Positions 8,629 through 17,846 are shown, counted from the stretch's first letter. The stretch: DNA of 64,000 bases from Pseudohalocynthiibacter aestuariivivens (GCF_018457175.1 NZ_JAGFNU010000006.1:62001-126000), one strand, 5' to 3'. A program made the numbers and translations. Notes: a model not told the origin generated them from the letters alone.

Positions 8629-9522
8629 TCATACCCACTTTGCTAACGGAGGCAGGCTCATCAGAACGGCGTTTGCATCATGCCCGGTTTCAAGGCCAAA
8701 TTTCGTGCCGCGGTCATAGACAAGATTGTACTCGGCGTAGAGCCCTCTGTGGATAAGCTGCTTATCTTTATCGGCTTCGTTCCATGGCGTGGTTCTGCGC
8801 GCTTCGACAAGGGGTACAAACGCCGGTAGGAACGCACGGCCCACATCCTGGATAAATGCAAAATCAGTTTCCCAGTCACTTGTATTGTGGTCATCTAGGA
8901 AAATACCACCAACGCCGCGTGCCCTGCCCCTGTGCGGAACATAAAAATATTCATCCGCCCATTCCTTAAAGCGCGGGTAGTAGGACGCATTGTGGCGGTC
9001 ACAATGCCCCTTTTGAACCGCATGAAAGGCCTGCGTGTCTTCAGGGTACTCGATGCATGGGTTAAGGTCAGACCCGCCCCCGAACCACCATGCATGAGGC
9101 GTCCAGAACATGCGCGTATTCATGTGAACAGCAGGGCAATGCGGGTTTTGCATATGCGCGACCAAAGAAATGCCCGACGCCCAGAAACGTGGATCATCAG
9201 CCATGCCTTCTAGCCCTTTGCGTGCCGCCATAGCAGCCTGCGCGCGTTCTCCCAAGGTGCCGTAAACAGTTGAAACATTTACGCCAATTTTCTCAAAAAC
9301 ACGACCGCCACGCATAACACTCATCAACCCACCACCAGCGTCGGACCCATCAGCAGAAGCGCGCTTTGTTTCGCTTACGTCGAACCGCCCGGCAGGCTGA
9401 TCTGAAAATGGGCCAGCGGTCTGGTTGTCTTCCAAAGCCTCAAAACGCTCAACAATCTGGTCGCGTAGCTCCCGAAACCAGGCAGCGGCGCGGGCTTTCT
9501 GATTGTCCATTGTCGCGTCCAT
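8629..9522 (-). CDS. hemF: Oxygen-dependent coproporphyrinogen III oxidase HemF
   Basis: A 297-residue cytoplasmic enzyme converting coproporphyrinogen III to protoporphyrinogen IX with O2. Conserved stretches include GVNVSTVYG, MNTRMFWTPHAWWFGGGSDL, DRHNASYYPRFKEWADEYF and the family signature GRARGVGGIFLDDHN. The ATG at 9522 follows AAAGGAGACAATTG; a TTG one codon upstream would be too close to the Shine-Dalgarno. It is the aerobic counterpart of hemN at 25.5 kb; the pair lets the cell make heme across oxygen levels. Confidence 0.96.
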   Translation of the reverse strand: MDATMDNQKARAAAWFRELRDQIVERFEALEDNQTAGPFSDQPAGRFDVSETKRASADGSDAGGGLMSVMRGGRVFEKIGVNVSTVYGTLGERAQAAMAARKGLEGMADDPRFWASGISLVAHMQNPHCPAVHMNTRMFWTPHAWWFGGGSDLNPCIEYPEDTQAFHAVQKGHCDRHNASYYPRFKEWADEYFYVPHRGRARGVGGIFLDDHNTSDWETDFAFIQDVGRAFLPAFVPLVEARRTTPWNEADKDKQLIHRGLYAEYNLVYDRGTKFGLETGHDANAVLMSLPPLAKWV

Positions 9523-9603
9523 CAATTGTCTCCTTTGGTTTAAATCCCCATTAACCCTAAACCATGTAACGTTCCAGTGCTTGTACCCAACTCGGTGTCG
9601 TAA

Positions 9604-9630
9604 TTGGCAAACAGAACCAATATATATACT
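9604..9630 (+). promoter_or_regulatory. Possible sigma-70 promoter of the lipoprotein gene
   Basis: TTGGCA (9604-9609) and TATACT (9625-9630) with a 15-bp spacer, 29 bp upstream of the lipoprotein start codon. The spacer is short, so this is tentative. Confidence 0.35.
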
Positions 9631-9659
9631 CTATGTTCCCTAGTTTAGTGAGGTCCGCC

Positions 9660-10034
9660 ATGTTTCGATTTTTCCTTCCACTCGTTCTATTGCTTGCCGC
9701 ATGTGAAACGCCGCGTCAGCAGTGCATCAGCACTGTCAGCAAGGACCTGCGTGTCATAGACAGGCTTATCACAACAACAGAAGGAAATATTGAACGTGGC
9801 TACGCGATCAGCCGGACAAGAGAACCCGATTTTCGGATTCAACTTTGCGGCAGCCCTCACGACAACTTCCTGTTCTGCAATTCACATTCAACACGGTTGG
9901 TGAGCAGGCCCGTAGCAATCGACTTGGAAGAAGAAACACGCATCCTTGCCTCTCTGAAAAAGCGACGTGCAGAGATGACCCAAAAAGTACAGTTGCAGAT
10001 CGCATCCTGTGCTGCGCATTACCCGGAAGGATGA
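9660..10034 (+). CDS. Small putative outer-membrane lipoprotein, family not recognised
   Basis: A 124-residue protein beginning with a short hydrophobic leader and a clear lipobox (FFLPLVLLLAAC, Cys at residue 15), so it should be lipidated. Residue +2 after the Cys is Glu, which does not block outer-membrane sorting. The mature part contains four more Cys residues and ends in a predicted helix (EEETRILASLKKRRAEMTQK). An in-frame upstream ATG at 9633 would put a polar stretch before the signal and is rejected. It stands alone between hemF and an SDR gene. I do not recognise a function. Confidence 0.72.
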   Translation: MFRFFLPLVLLLAACETPRQQCISTVSKDLRVIDRLITTTEGNIERGYAISRTREPDFRIQLCGSPHDNFLFCNSHSTRLVSRPVAIDLEEETRILASLKKRRAEMTQKVQLQIASCAAHYPEG

Positions 10035-10047
10035 AACTGACTTGTCA

Positions 10048-10854
10048 TTAATGCGCAGGTGCCCCGACTGGGTCCAGCAAAGTCCTGCCGCCATCAACTG
10101 TTAGAATTTGGCCGGTGGCAAAACTGGAACTGTCAGAGGCCAGAAACTGAACTGCCTCTGCAACTTCGCTGGCAGGGGCAATGCGTCCCATAGGCGTATG
10201 ATCCAGAATTTCCTGACGGTATCCTTCGTGTTCTTTCAGTTCCGCCTGAAGACTGGCGCTCATAACGCTGCCAAAAGCGACAGCATTCACGCGAATGCGG
10301 TTTGGCGCCAGCGCAACTGCAAGCGAACGCGTCATCTGATCAAGCGCGGCAGCACTGATGGAATAGGCCAGCAAGTCAGGATGTGTGCGTCTTGCCGCGA
10401 TGGACGATAAGTTCACAATAGATCCTATTTGCCCTTCTGTCTGACCATCGTTTTCCGCCTGTGCAATCATGCGACGCGCAACAGATTGGCTAAGTCTGAG
10501 GCTGGTTAATAAATTCTGCCGCAGCAATTTCTCAACGGCATCGTCATCCGGATTCAAAGGGTCAGAAGTCACAATCTGACGGCTCGCGTTCACCAGAATA
10601 TCCACCCGCTCAAATGCGTCTATCGTTGCCGACAGAAGGTTAGCTATGGTCAGTTTCTCACGCAGATCGCCCGCAAAGTAACGTACGTTTCCCTCTTCCG
10701 AGGTATTGCCAAGCTCTTCTATCAACCTAGCTTCGTCTATATCAGCAAACATAACGTTTGCGCCCTGCTCCGCGAAATGGCGGCCTGTAGCAAGGCCGAC
10801 ACCGTTCGCGGCGCCTGTGATGATCGCAGTTTTACCTGAAATGGAAAATGACAT
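10048..10854 (-). CDS. SDR-family protein with a replaced catalytic lysine
   Basis: A 268-residue Rossmann-fold protein of the classical short-chain dehydrogenase/reductase family. The cofactor motif TGAANGVG lies at residues 13-20, with D38 after the second strand suggesting NAD preference, and the active-site Ser at 151 (VNLSS). The Tyr is present at 164, but the YxxxK lysine is Ala168 (YSISAAAL). This should weaken or abolish ordinary dehydrogenase activity. The C-terminus FATGQILTVDGG is normal. It follows clpS and an rsmC-like gene on the same strand. The substrate is unknown. Confidence 0.85.
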   Translation of the reverse strand: MSFSISGKTAIITGAANGVGLATGRHFAEQGANVMFADIDEARLIEELGNTSEEGNVRYFAGDLREKLTIANLLSATIDAFERVDILVNASRQIVTSDPLNPDDDAVEKLLRQNLLTSLRLSQSVARRMIAQAENDGQTEGQIGSIVNLSSIAARRTHPDLLAYSISAAALDQMTRSLAVALAPNRIRVNAVAFGSVMSASLQAELKEHEGYRQEILDHTPMGRIAPASEVAEAVQFLASDSSSFATGQILTVDGGRTLLDPVGAPAH

Positions 10855-10896
10855 GAGCAACCTGAACTGTTGATTCTCTAAGGAGAGTATTAAATT

Positions 10897-11895
10897 TCAG
10901 CCACTTGCGCGAGAGCCGCGCTTTGCATGGCTTGCTTTGAGCACTTTAAAGCTCTTGTCGCCACCGATTTCTTCGACACGTTGAAAGACATCAGACAGCG
11001 TGTTTTCGTAAGGCAGGTGCCGGTTTGCGACGAGCCAAAGCTGCCCTGCGGGCGACAACATACGTACCGCGGCGGCGATGAACGCGCGTCCAAGTGCCGG
11101 GTTCGCTGCGCGGCTGGTATGAAACGGCGGGTTTGTGATGATGGTATCAAATGGCACGTCAGGCTTGAAACGGGTAGCATCCGCCCAGTGAAAATGAGCG
11201 CGTGGATCGGTGACATTGATCCGCGCGCAATTGATTGCGGCGTATTCCGCTTCGATCAGATGAATTTCTTCAACGCCGTCGCGACCCAGAATATTTGCAG
11301 ACAAATATCCCCAGCCTGCCCCCAAATCCGCAACACGCCGACCTAGTTTCTGCGGCAACGTCGCGATTAGTGCCTGCGAACCGCGGTCAATCTTGTCTGC
11401 AGAAAATACGCCCGGGGCAGTTGTGTAGCCATCGGGACCAATAGTTTCTCCAGCAATCCAGCCGTCAAAACAGTCGGACGAGTTAAAGAAGAACAGTTTG
11501 CCATGTGCTTTTGAGATGGCCGGGCTAACAGTGGTGCGTTTGCGGCATTCCTTGAACATACTGTCAATGCCGTCGGTTTTCTGGCCGTCTACAACGATCA
11601 AACCGTTTGGGGTAAGGCGTGCGGCTTCAGCAATCATTGCGCGGGCTTCTGCTTTGGCACGCGGAAGCATGATAATCGACAAGCCATAGTCGTTGCGCGC
11701 CTCGGCAAACGTTGCATAACCGCGCGACGCCCAGGCATCGTGATCGGGTTTGAATCCCTGAATTATATCGACACGCGTAATTGGTAGTGCAGAAAAATCA
11801 TCTTCAGCTAGCGGGCTAAATACTGCAATCCGGCTTTCGGCGGGCAGAAGGAACGCACCAGTTTCAAGAGCAATGGAAATACGGGACTGTTTCAT
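10897..11895 (-). CDS. rsmC: Class I SAM-dependent rRNA methyltransferase, RsmC-like
   Basis: A 332-residue protein with the two-domain RsmC layout: a degenerate N-terminal methyltransferase-like half and a C-terminal catalytic half with the SAM motif VADLGAGWGYLS near residue 192 and the N2-guanine methyltransferase motif TNPPFH near 257. RsmC methylates G1207 of 16S rRNA; RlmG is the close alternative, so target specificity is by resemblance only. It starts 15 bp after the clpS stop and is probably co-transcribed with it and with the SDR gene. Confidence 0.82.
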   Translation of the reverse strand: MKQSRISIALETGAFLLPAESRIAVFSPLAEDDFSALPITRVDIIQGFKPDHDAWASRGYATFAEARNDYGLSIIMLPRAKAEARAMIAEAARLTPNGLIVVDGQKTDGIDSMFKECRKRTTVSPAISKAHGKLFFFNSSDCFDGWIAGETIGPDGYTTAPGVFSADKIDRGSQALIATLPQKLGRRVADLGAGWGYLSANILGRDGVEEIHLIEAEYAAINCARINVTDPRAHFHWADATRFKPDVPFDTIITNPPFHTSRAANPALGRAFIAAAVRMLSPAGQLWLVANRHLPYENTLSDVFQRVEEIGGDKSFKVLKASHAKRGSRASG

Positions 11896-11910
11896 GGCAA
11901 GGGCGACGCC

Positions 11911-12276
11911 CTATTCCTTTTCCATGGTGCACTGCAACGGATGCTGATGCTGGCGGGCAAAATCCATCACCTGCGTGACCTTGGTTTCAGCGATTTCATG
12001 GCTGAACACACCAACAACGGCCAAGCCCTTTTTATGCACTGTCAACATAATCTCAAACGCCTGTGCATGGTTGAGACCGAAGAAGCGTTCAAGAATGTGA
12101 ACCACGAATTCCATTGGCGTAAAATCGTCGTTCAGCAGCAATACCTTATAAAGTGGCGGGCGTGCAGTTTTGCTACGCGTTTTAGTCACCGTACCAGTCT
12201 CGCCATCACCGGTATCATCCTTGTCGGACATACGCGGGGGCAGTGCTGCCTTTATTTTCGTCAAAGGGAATTCCAT
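11911..12276 (-). CDS. clpS: ATP-dependent Clp protease adaptor ClpS
   Basis: A 121-residue N-end rule adaptor. The core [20 protein letters not shown] and the [21 protein letters not shown] region hold the residues that bind N-terminal bulky amino acids and dock on ClpA. The ATG at 12276 is chosen because TGAGG stands 6 nt upstream; a second ATG at 12231 (MSDKDD) would give a 106-residue form of more usual N-terminal length but has no ribosome binding site. It is divergent from the HAD gene, with 60 bp between start codons. Confidence 0.93.
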   Translation of the reverse strand: MEFPLTKIKAALPPRMSDKDDTGDGETGTVTKTRSKTARPPLYKVLLLNDDFTPMEFVVHILERFFGLNHAQAFEIMLTVHKKGLAVVGVFSHEIAETKVTQVMDFARQHQHPLQCTMEKE

Positions 12277-12336
12277 TATAAGCCTCAGGCGAACTATATA
12301 GTCGCTTGGAACGGCGTGAAAAGGGGCGGTTTGGCT

Positions 12337-13059
12337 ATGAGAGACCCTCAAAGGGTAAAAGTGACCACAATTGGCTTGGATGCAGACGATACGCTTTGGC
12401 ATAACGAGCAATTCTTTCGCATCACGCAAGAGCGATTCGCAACCCTACTGGCTGATTTTGCTGAAAAAGATCATCTAGAGGAACGATTGCTGGCAGCGGA
12501 AAGACGCAATCTCGGCCACTATGGGTTTGGGGTGAAGGGGTTTGTTCTCTCGATGATCGAAACCGCGATCGAGGTCACCGAAGACCGCGTACCAGCGCGC
12601 ATTATCCGCGAATTGATCAGTGCGGGACAGGATATGCTTGCACATCCGATCAACCTTTTGCCGCATGCACGTGAAACAGTGACCTCTCTGGCCGCTGACT
12701 TCAGGGTGCTCTTGATCACCAAGGGTGATCTTTTAGATCAGGAACGAAAGCTTGCTCAATCCGGGCTTGGGGATTTTTTTGACGGGGTCGAAATTGTCTC
12801 GCATAAAACACCAGAGACTTATTCCGAAATTTTCTCACGCCACGGTCAGGGTGCTGAAAATGCAATGATGGTTGGAAATTCCCTTAGGTCAGATGTGATA
12901 CCTGCGCTTACAGCCGGGAGTTGGGGCATCTATATTCCGCACGAATTAACCTGGGCGCTCGAACACGCCGAAGCACCGACAACACATCCCCGATATCGAA
13001 GTTTTCCACACCTTGGAGATTTGCCTTATTTTTGCCGCAATAAGACATCTTGCGACTGA
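12337..13059 (+). CDS. HAD-superfamily hydrolase (phosphatase-like)
   Basis: A 240-residue HAD hydrolase. Motif I is [11 protein letters not shown] (nucleophile Asp and acid Asp), motif II the Thr in LLITKGD, motif III the Lys in SHKTPETY, and motif [15 protein letters not shown]. The helical cap sits between motifs I and II (type C1). The long open frame upstream overlaps clpS antisense and is rejected; MRDPQRVKV directly precedes the first HAD strand. The substrate cannot be read from the sequence; small phosphorylated metabolites are usual for this group. Confidence 0.88.
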   Translation: MRDPQRVKVTTIGLDADDTLWHNEQFFRITQERFATLLADFAEKDHLEERLLAAERRNLGHYGFGVKGFVLSMIETAIEVTEDRVPARIIRELISAGQDMLAHPINLLPHARETVTSLAADFRVLLITKGDLLDQERKLAQSGLGDFFDGVEIVSHKTPETYSEIFSRHGQGAENAMMVGNSLRSDVIPALTAGSWGIYIPHELTWALEHAEAPTTHPRYRSFPHLGDLPYFCRNKTSCD

Positions 13060-13219
13060 TCCACTGGCATACGCAATATCTGCCAAATTTTGATGCAGAC
13101 AAGACTTAAAGTATTTGAAATTGGGGTATTTTCTGATTCCATTCACTGTGCTATCGTCACCGTAACAATAAAAAGCTGACCGAAAAATCGGCAGCACGAG
13201 GCAGAAAGAGGCGGGCGAC

Positions 13220-14731
13220 GTGAAGACACGTCTAGGGCAGATTGCCCCTACGGGGTTATTCGTGACAGTGATGATCTGTTTGGTGGCGTTCGCGCCGATC
13301 AGGTCTTTTGCTGCACCTTATGCAGCAATGGTAATAGACGCGCGCACAGGCGAGGTGCTTCATTCCAGAAATGCAGATACCCGTTTGCACCCGGCGTCTC
13401 TGACAAAAATGATGACTCTTTACATTACGTTCGAAGCTATTCGCAACGGTGAAATCTCGCTTGATACGCAGGTGCGTATTTCCAGAAATGCAGCGTCTGA
13501 ACCACCCTCAAAGCTGGGGCTTCAGTCCGGACAACGCATACGTTTACGCTATCTGATCCGCGCTGCAGCAGTGAAATCCGCAAATGATGCAGCTACTGCA
13601 CTTGGCGAAGCCATTGAAGGTTCCGAGGCCGCATTTGCGCGACGGATGAACCGCACAGCCCGGGCGCTTGGAATGACCCGCTCTATATTTCGAAACGCCC
13701 ATGGCCTGACCGAAGAGGGGCACCTCTCAACCGCGCGCGATATGACAATTCTGGGCCGGCATTTGTTCTACGACTATCCGGATTACTACAATCTGTTTTC
13801 CCGGCGCTCTACCGACGCTGGTGTTCGCGAAGTTTCCAATACAAACCGCCGTCTGCTAAGCGCCTATCGTGGTGCTGACGGAATTAAGACCGGATACACA
13901 CGCGCGGCTGGTTTCAACCTTGTCGCCTCCGCTGAACGGGGTAGTGAACGCATTATCGCAACGGTTTTTGGTGGGCGTTCGTCTGCAACGCGCAATGCGC
14001 GCGTGGCTGAACTGCTAGATATGGGCTTTCAACGCGCACCTAGTCGGGTCGCTGTAAATCGCCCAGCGCTTCCTGTGTACGATGACAATACGACTGCAGT
14101 TGCAAGCGGCACGTCAGCCGGAACTGCCGCCGGTCGAACCATTCGTTTGGTCACTGCGGTTAACACGAGCTTGCGGCCAACCCCGCGGCCAACTCAGGCA
14201 CCCACGGCAGATATTCTGATCGCAATGCAGAGCGAAATCGAAAATGCAATTCAGGAAGTGCAGCAATCTTCCGGTACAACGCCTGCAGCAACGGCTGAAA
14301 CCACAACGACTCCGGCACCGCGCCCGTCCGAGGCTGAAACCGAGGCTATCGCAATAGCCGCAGCAACGCAGGCTGCTCAAGAAGTTGGGGAAATCGTTCT
14401 GGCTGCAGCGGAACCTGCCAAAATCATAACGCCGGAACCCAAACCGGAAGCGCAGGACCCTGTTATTGTAATGCGTGTGTCGACATCTGGCGGTGAGCAT
14501 TGGGGCGTGAATGTCGGGCGCTATGGATCGCGTTATCAGGCAGAGCGTGTCTTGCTGCGTACAGCCCTCAATGAAATGACAACGCTTGATGGCGCGCTGC
14601 GTCGTGTCGTTCAGCGTGGCGGCGGGTTTGAAGCCAACTTTATGGGTATGACCGAAGAAGCCGCAGAATTGGCCTGTCGTCGCCTTCAGGCACGCGCGAT
14701 AGAATGCACACCCTTTGGTCCTTCTTCCTGA
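13220..14731 (+). CDS. D-alanyl-D-alanine carboxypeptidase with C-terminal SPOR domain
   Basis: A 503-residue penicillin-binding protein of the S11 family. After a signal peptide ending near residue 31 come the three active-site motifs: S60-LTK63, S120-A-N122 and K223-TG. It should trim the terminal D-Ala of peptidoglycan stem peptides in the periplasm. A Thr/Ala/Pro-rich linker (about 285-410) leads to a C-terminal SPOR-like domain (WGVNVGRYGSRYQAERVL near 428) that would target denuded glycan at the septum. The start is GTG, after a GAGG site. The SPOR fusion is common in Rhodobacteraceae. Confidence 0.92.
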   Translation: MKTRLGQIAPTGLFVTVMICLVAFAPIRSFAAPYAAMVIDARTGEVLHSRNADTRLHPASLTKMMTLYITFEAIRNGEISLDTQVRISRNAASEPPSKLGLQSGQRIRLRYLIRAAAVKSANDAATALGEAIEGSEAAFARRMNRTARALGMTRSIFRNAHGLTEEGHLSTARDMTILGRHLFYDYPDYYNLFSRRSTDAGVREVSNTNRRLLSAYRGADGIKTGYTRAAGFNLVASAERGSERIIATVFGGRSSATRNARVAELLDMGFQRAPSRVAVNRPALPVYDDNTTAVASGTSAGTAAGRTIRLVTAVNTSLRPTPRPTQAPTADILIAMQSEIENAIQEVQQSSGTTPAATAETTTTPAPRPSEAETEAIAIAAATQAAQEVGEIVLAAAEPAKIITPEPKPEAQDPVIVMRVSTSGGEHWGVNVGRYGSRYQAERVLLRTALNEMTTLDGALRRVVQRGGGFEANFMGMTEEAAELACRRLQARAIECTPFGPSS

Positions 14732-14787
14732 GCCCTTGCCCCCACGCAATCAAGCGGGCAAGTTAGCTGCAATCAGGAGAGATCAAG

Positions 14788-15477
14788 ATGACAACTTTCG
14801 TTCTGCCGCTGCCCGAACCGCCCTCTGTTGCAATTGCAAAGAGTGAGAACCGCTTTCCAGTACGCCGTATCTTTTGCGTCGGCCGCAATTATGCAGAGCA
14901 TGCGCGCGAAATGGGCAATGACCCGGATCGAGAGCCGCCCTTCTTTTTCACAAAACCGGCCGATTGCGTGATTGATGATGGCGCCGTGTTACCTTTTCCT
15001 ACTCATACGAAAAACCTGCATCACGAAGCCGAACTTGTCGTTGCGATTGGCACTGGTGGCGCAGGTATTTCACCTGACGAGGCACTCAACCATGTTTGGG
15101 GATATGGCCCGGGCAATGACCTTACACGCCGCGACCTTCAGGCCGAAGCCAAGGCATCCCGGCGCCCGTGGGATATGGCAAAAGGTTTTGACCATTCTGC
15201 AGCCTGCGGAGCACTACATCCGGTCAGCGAAGTAGGCCACCCGGACCAAGCGCGCATCACGGCAACAGTGAATGACAACCTTCGTCAGGATGGCGACATA
15301 GCAGATATGATCTGGCCCGTTGCTGACGTTATCGCCTATCTTTCCGGCCTTGTCATTCTCGCACCAGGGGATTTGATATTCACAGGTACGCCAGCTGGAG
15401 TTGGATCGATTAAACACGGCGAAAGCTGCCGAGTCGAGATTGATGGCCTTGGCTCTGTGAGCGTCAGTTTTCGCTAA
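14788..15477 (+). CDS. Fumarylacetoacetate hydrolase family protein
   Basis: A 229-residue FAH-fold hydrolase. The motif IFCVGRNYAEHAREMG opens the domain, the metal-binding acidic residues appear in HHEAELVVAIG (E-x-E type) and the later GYGPGNDLTRRDLQ, and the C-terminus has GTPAGVGSIKHGE. Relatives include fumarylpyruvate hydrolase and acylpyruvases; NDLTRRDLQ favours the fumarylpyruvate/acylpyruvate branch, but the substrate is not certain. The ATG follows CAGGAGAGATCAAG. It lies 56 bp behind the carboxypeptidase gene and converges on ccoS. Confidence 0.88.
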   Translation: MTTFVLPLPEPPSVAIAKSENRFPVRRIFCVGRNYAEHAREMGNDPDREPPFFFTKPADCVIDDGAVLPFPTHTKNLHHEAELVVAIGTGGAGISPDEALNHVWGYGPGNDLTRRDLQAEAKASRRPWDMAKGFDHSAACGALHPVSEVGHPDQARITATVNDNLRQDGDIADMIWPVADVIAYLSGLVILAPGDLIFTGTPAGVGSIKHGESCRVEIDGLGSVSVSFR

Positions 15478-15491
15478 AAAGACACGTCGGA

Positions 15492-15650
15492 TCAGGGACG
15501 TGGCTCATCCTCCCAGTCCGGGCTGAGAATCCGCTGGCTGTCCCCTTCCGGGTCATCATACTGATGTGATTTAAGGGCCCAGAAAAACGCAGCGAGCCCG
15601 AGCCCGCCCAGAAAGAGCGAAATCGGGATCAAGTAAACTAGCATTTCCAT
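15492..15650 (-). CDS. ccoS: cbb3 oxidase assembly protein CcoS (52 aa)
   Basis: A 52-residue single-pass membrane protein reading MEMLVYLIPISLFLGGLGL at its N-terminus, followed by AAFFWALKSHQYDDPEGDSQ and an acidic tail. This is the CcoS (FixS) pattern: one transmembrane helix and a short cytoplasmic end with the QYDD(P/L)EGD motif. CcoS is needed for insertion of redox cofactors into cbb3 oxidase. It starts 4 bp after the ccoI stop and closes the ccoGHIS cluster. It is short enough to be missed by length-filtered gene calls. Confidence 0.93.
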   Translation of the reverse strand: MEMLVYLIPISLFLGGLGLAAFFWALKSHQYDDPEGDSQRILSPDWEDEPRP

Positions 15651-15654
15651 TGCG

Positions 15655-17844
15655 TCACCTCAGCCGCAGCGCGTTAAGGGACACGCTAATTGAAGACAGA
15701 GACATCGCCAAGGCCGCAGCCAGGGGCGTTGCAAATCCAAGCAGCGCGACAGGAACTGCTATCAAATTGTAAACGACTGCGATGCCAAAGTTTTCACGGA
15801 TGCGGCTAACCGATTTCTCGGCAATAACTGTCGCCTCCGCAAGCGGTGCAAGATCAACGCCCAAGAGCACGATGTCCGAGGCGACACGCGCCGCATCCAA
15901 CGCTGTTGCGGGCGAGATAGAGACATGCGCCGCAGCAAGTGCCGCTGTGTCATTCAGCCCATCGCCAACCATGAGAACACGCGCACCAGCACGGGTGACG
16001 GCCCCAATTGCGCTGGCCTTTTCTTCTGGCAAGGCTTCGGCGACCCAGTTTTCAATACCCAGCCGCTCTGCCATCGCCTGAACTGCTGCTGGTATGTCGC
16101 CTGAGATGAGATGTACGGTTTTGCCTTGTGCCTTTAGCTCTGCAACCGCTTGTTCGGCGCCCGCTCGCAGCCTGTCGACGAAGGTAAAAGAAACGGGGCT
16201 TGCCTTGCCAACCGACAAATAGGTTGCTGTCATCTCTGATGCTTCTGCATCCACCCATGCAGCGCGTCCCAGTCGAACAGGCATTCCACAAAATTGCGCT
16301 TCAATTCCGTAGCCTGGCACTTCTTTCAGGTCCGTTACAGTGGCAGCTTTTACATTCGCTTCATTCAATGCATCAACCAAGGCCACGGCAAGCGGATGCG
16401 ACGACCCCTCCGCCAAAGCAAGCGCAACTTCGAGGTCTTTTATGTCGTGGTCATTAAGGTTGGTAAGCTCTGGCCGACCTTCCGTCAAAGTACCAGTTTT
16501 ATCAAAAACGACGGTATCAATCTCTGCCAGTCTTTCGAGCGCTGTCCCGTCCTTGATCAGCATCCCTTTTCGGAACAATTGGCCTGATGCGGCGGTTGTC
16601 ACCGCTGGCACCGCAAGACCAAGGGCGCATGGGCAAGTTATGATCAAGACCGCAACCGCAATGTTTAACGCCAGTCGTACATCACCACCAGATATCCACA
16701 ACCATCCAGCAAATGCGACAAAGGCCAGCAAATGGACACCGGGGGCGTAAATCTGCGCAGCGCGATCAGCCAAGGATGTGTAGCGGTTCTTTGAGCTTTC
16801 GGCCATCGCGACAAGATCTGCCATGACATGCAGCGAACTGTCCTCTCCGGCGGCTGTCACTTTAAGCGTTAGCGGTCCGGTCAGATTAACCTCCCCCGCG
16901 CTTACGCTCTGCCCGATGCCCGCGAAGACCGGCAGTGTCTCGCCAGTTAGCAAAGAGCGGTCAATCTCGCTCGCCCCTTCAGTTACGAAACCATCAACTG
17001 GCATTCTTCCGCCCGGTTTCACACGCACCAAGTCTCCGACTACAAGTTCAGCAATAGCCACAACTTCTTCGGTTTCACCGTTCAGACGTGTCGCACGGGG
17101 TACTTCAAGCGCTGCAAGTTCTTCGGCAGCCGAACGCGCAACTGCGCGTGTCCGGTGGTCCAGATAGCGACCTGCAAGCAGAAAGAACGTCAAAGAAAGG
17201 GCCGCATCAAAATATGCGTGTTCGCCCGATTGGGTGGTCTCATAGAGCGACATTCCCGCAGCAAGCAAAATAGCGAGCGATATGGGGACATCCATATTAA
17301 GCCTTCTGACAGACAAAGCACGCATCGCATTTTTGAAAAACGGCTGCGCTGAAAACGCAATTGTCGGTAACGCAATTGCGGCAGAAATCCAGTGAAACAG
17401 GTCGCGTGTTGCAGCTTCAGCGCCTGACCAAATCGCGACAGAGAGCAGCATCACATTCATAGCCGCAAAACCAGCCACGGCGAGCCGCATCAAAAGATCG
17501 CGCCCTGCCTTGTCGTTTTCTGTCGCAGAGAGAAGGCCACGATCAAGCTCGTGCGCGGTGTATCCCACCCCATCAAGTGCTTTTATCAGGTCGCCTGCTT
17601 CCACATCCGGCGCAGCTTCAATACTTGCACGCTTCAGCGTGAGGTTAACACGTGCAGACTTAACTCCGGGATGTGCAAGAAGCCCGCGCTCAACAGCTGA
17701 AATACAGCCGGAGCAGTGAATGGTGGGTAATGAAAGCAGAATACGAGCGTCACCGCTTTTGGACTGCTCCGCAAGCGCCTCTGCCGCCGGAGATGCTGCA
17801 CACGCGGGACAGCCGGAAACTTGTGTAGGCACCGCCGTGTTCAT
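15655..17844 (-). CDS. ccoI: Copper-transporting P1B-type ATPase CcoI (FixI)
   Basis: A 729-residue heavy-metal P-type ATPase. The N-terminal HMA domain carries CSGC at residues 44-47, preceded by an additional GCPAC at 11-15. The membrane metal site CPCALG, phosphorylation site DKTGTLT, the SSHPLA motif and the hinge GDGLNDTAAL follow in order. CcoI exports copper to the periplasm for the CuB centre of cbb3 oxidase. It lies between ccoH (2 bp gap) and ccoS, and should be part of the FNR-controlled ccoGHIS operon. Confidence 0.95.
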   Translation of the reverse strand: MNTAVPTQVSGCPACAASPAAEALAEQSKSGDARILLSLPTIHCSGCISAVERGLLAHPGVKSARVNLTLKRASIEAAPDVEAGDLIKALDGVGYTAHELDRGLLSATENDKAGRDLLMRLAVAGFAAMNVMLLSVAIWSGAEAATRDLFHWISAAIALPTIAFSAQPFFKNAMRALSVRRLNMDVPISLAILLAAGMSLYETTQSGEHAYFDAALSLTFFLLAGRYLDHRTRAVARSAAEELAALEVPRATRLNGETEEVVAIAELVVGDLVRVKPGGRMPVDGFVTEGASEIDRSLLTGETLPVFAGIGQSVSAGEVNLTGPLTLKVTAAGEDSSLHVMADLVAMAESSKNRYTSLADRAAQIYAPGVHLLAFVAFAGWLWISGGDVRLALNIAVAVLIITCPCALGLAVPAVTTAASGQLFRKGMLIKDGTALERLAEIDTVVFDKTGTLTEGRPELTNLNDHDIKDLEVALALAEGSSHPLAVALVDALNEANVKAATVTDLKEVPGYGIEAQFCGMPVRLGRAAWVDAEASEMTATYLSVGKASPVSFTFVDRLRAGAEQAVAELKAQGKTVHLISGDIPAAVQAMAERLGIENWVAEALPEEKASAIGAVTRAGARVLMVGDGLNDTAALAAAHVSISPATALDAARVASDIVLLGVDLAPLAEATVIAEKSVSRIRENFGIAVVYNLIAVPVALLGFATPLAAALAMSLSSISVSLNALRLR

Positions 17845-17846
17845 CG

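Noticed and set aside
11941-12336. Upstream extension of the HAD gene through clpS
   Set aside because: The added codons are antisense to conserved clpS, and the HAD fold starts at MRDPQRVKV with a suitable ATG.
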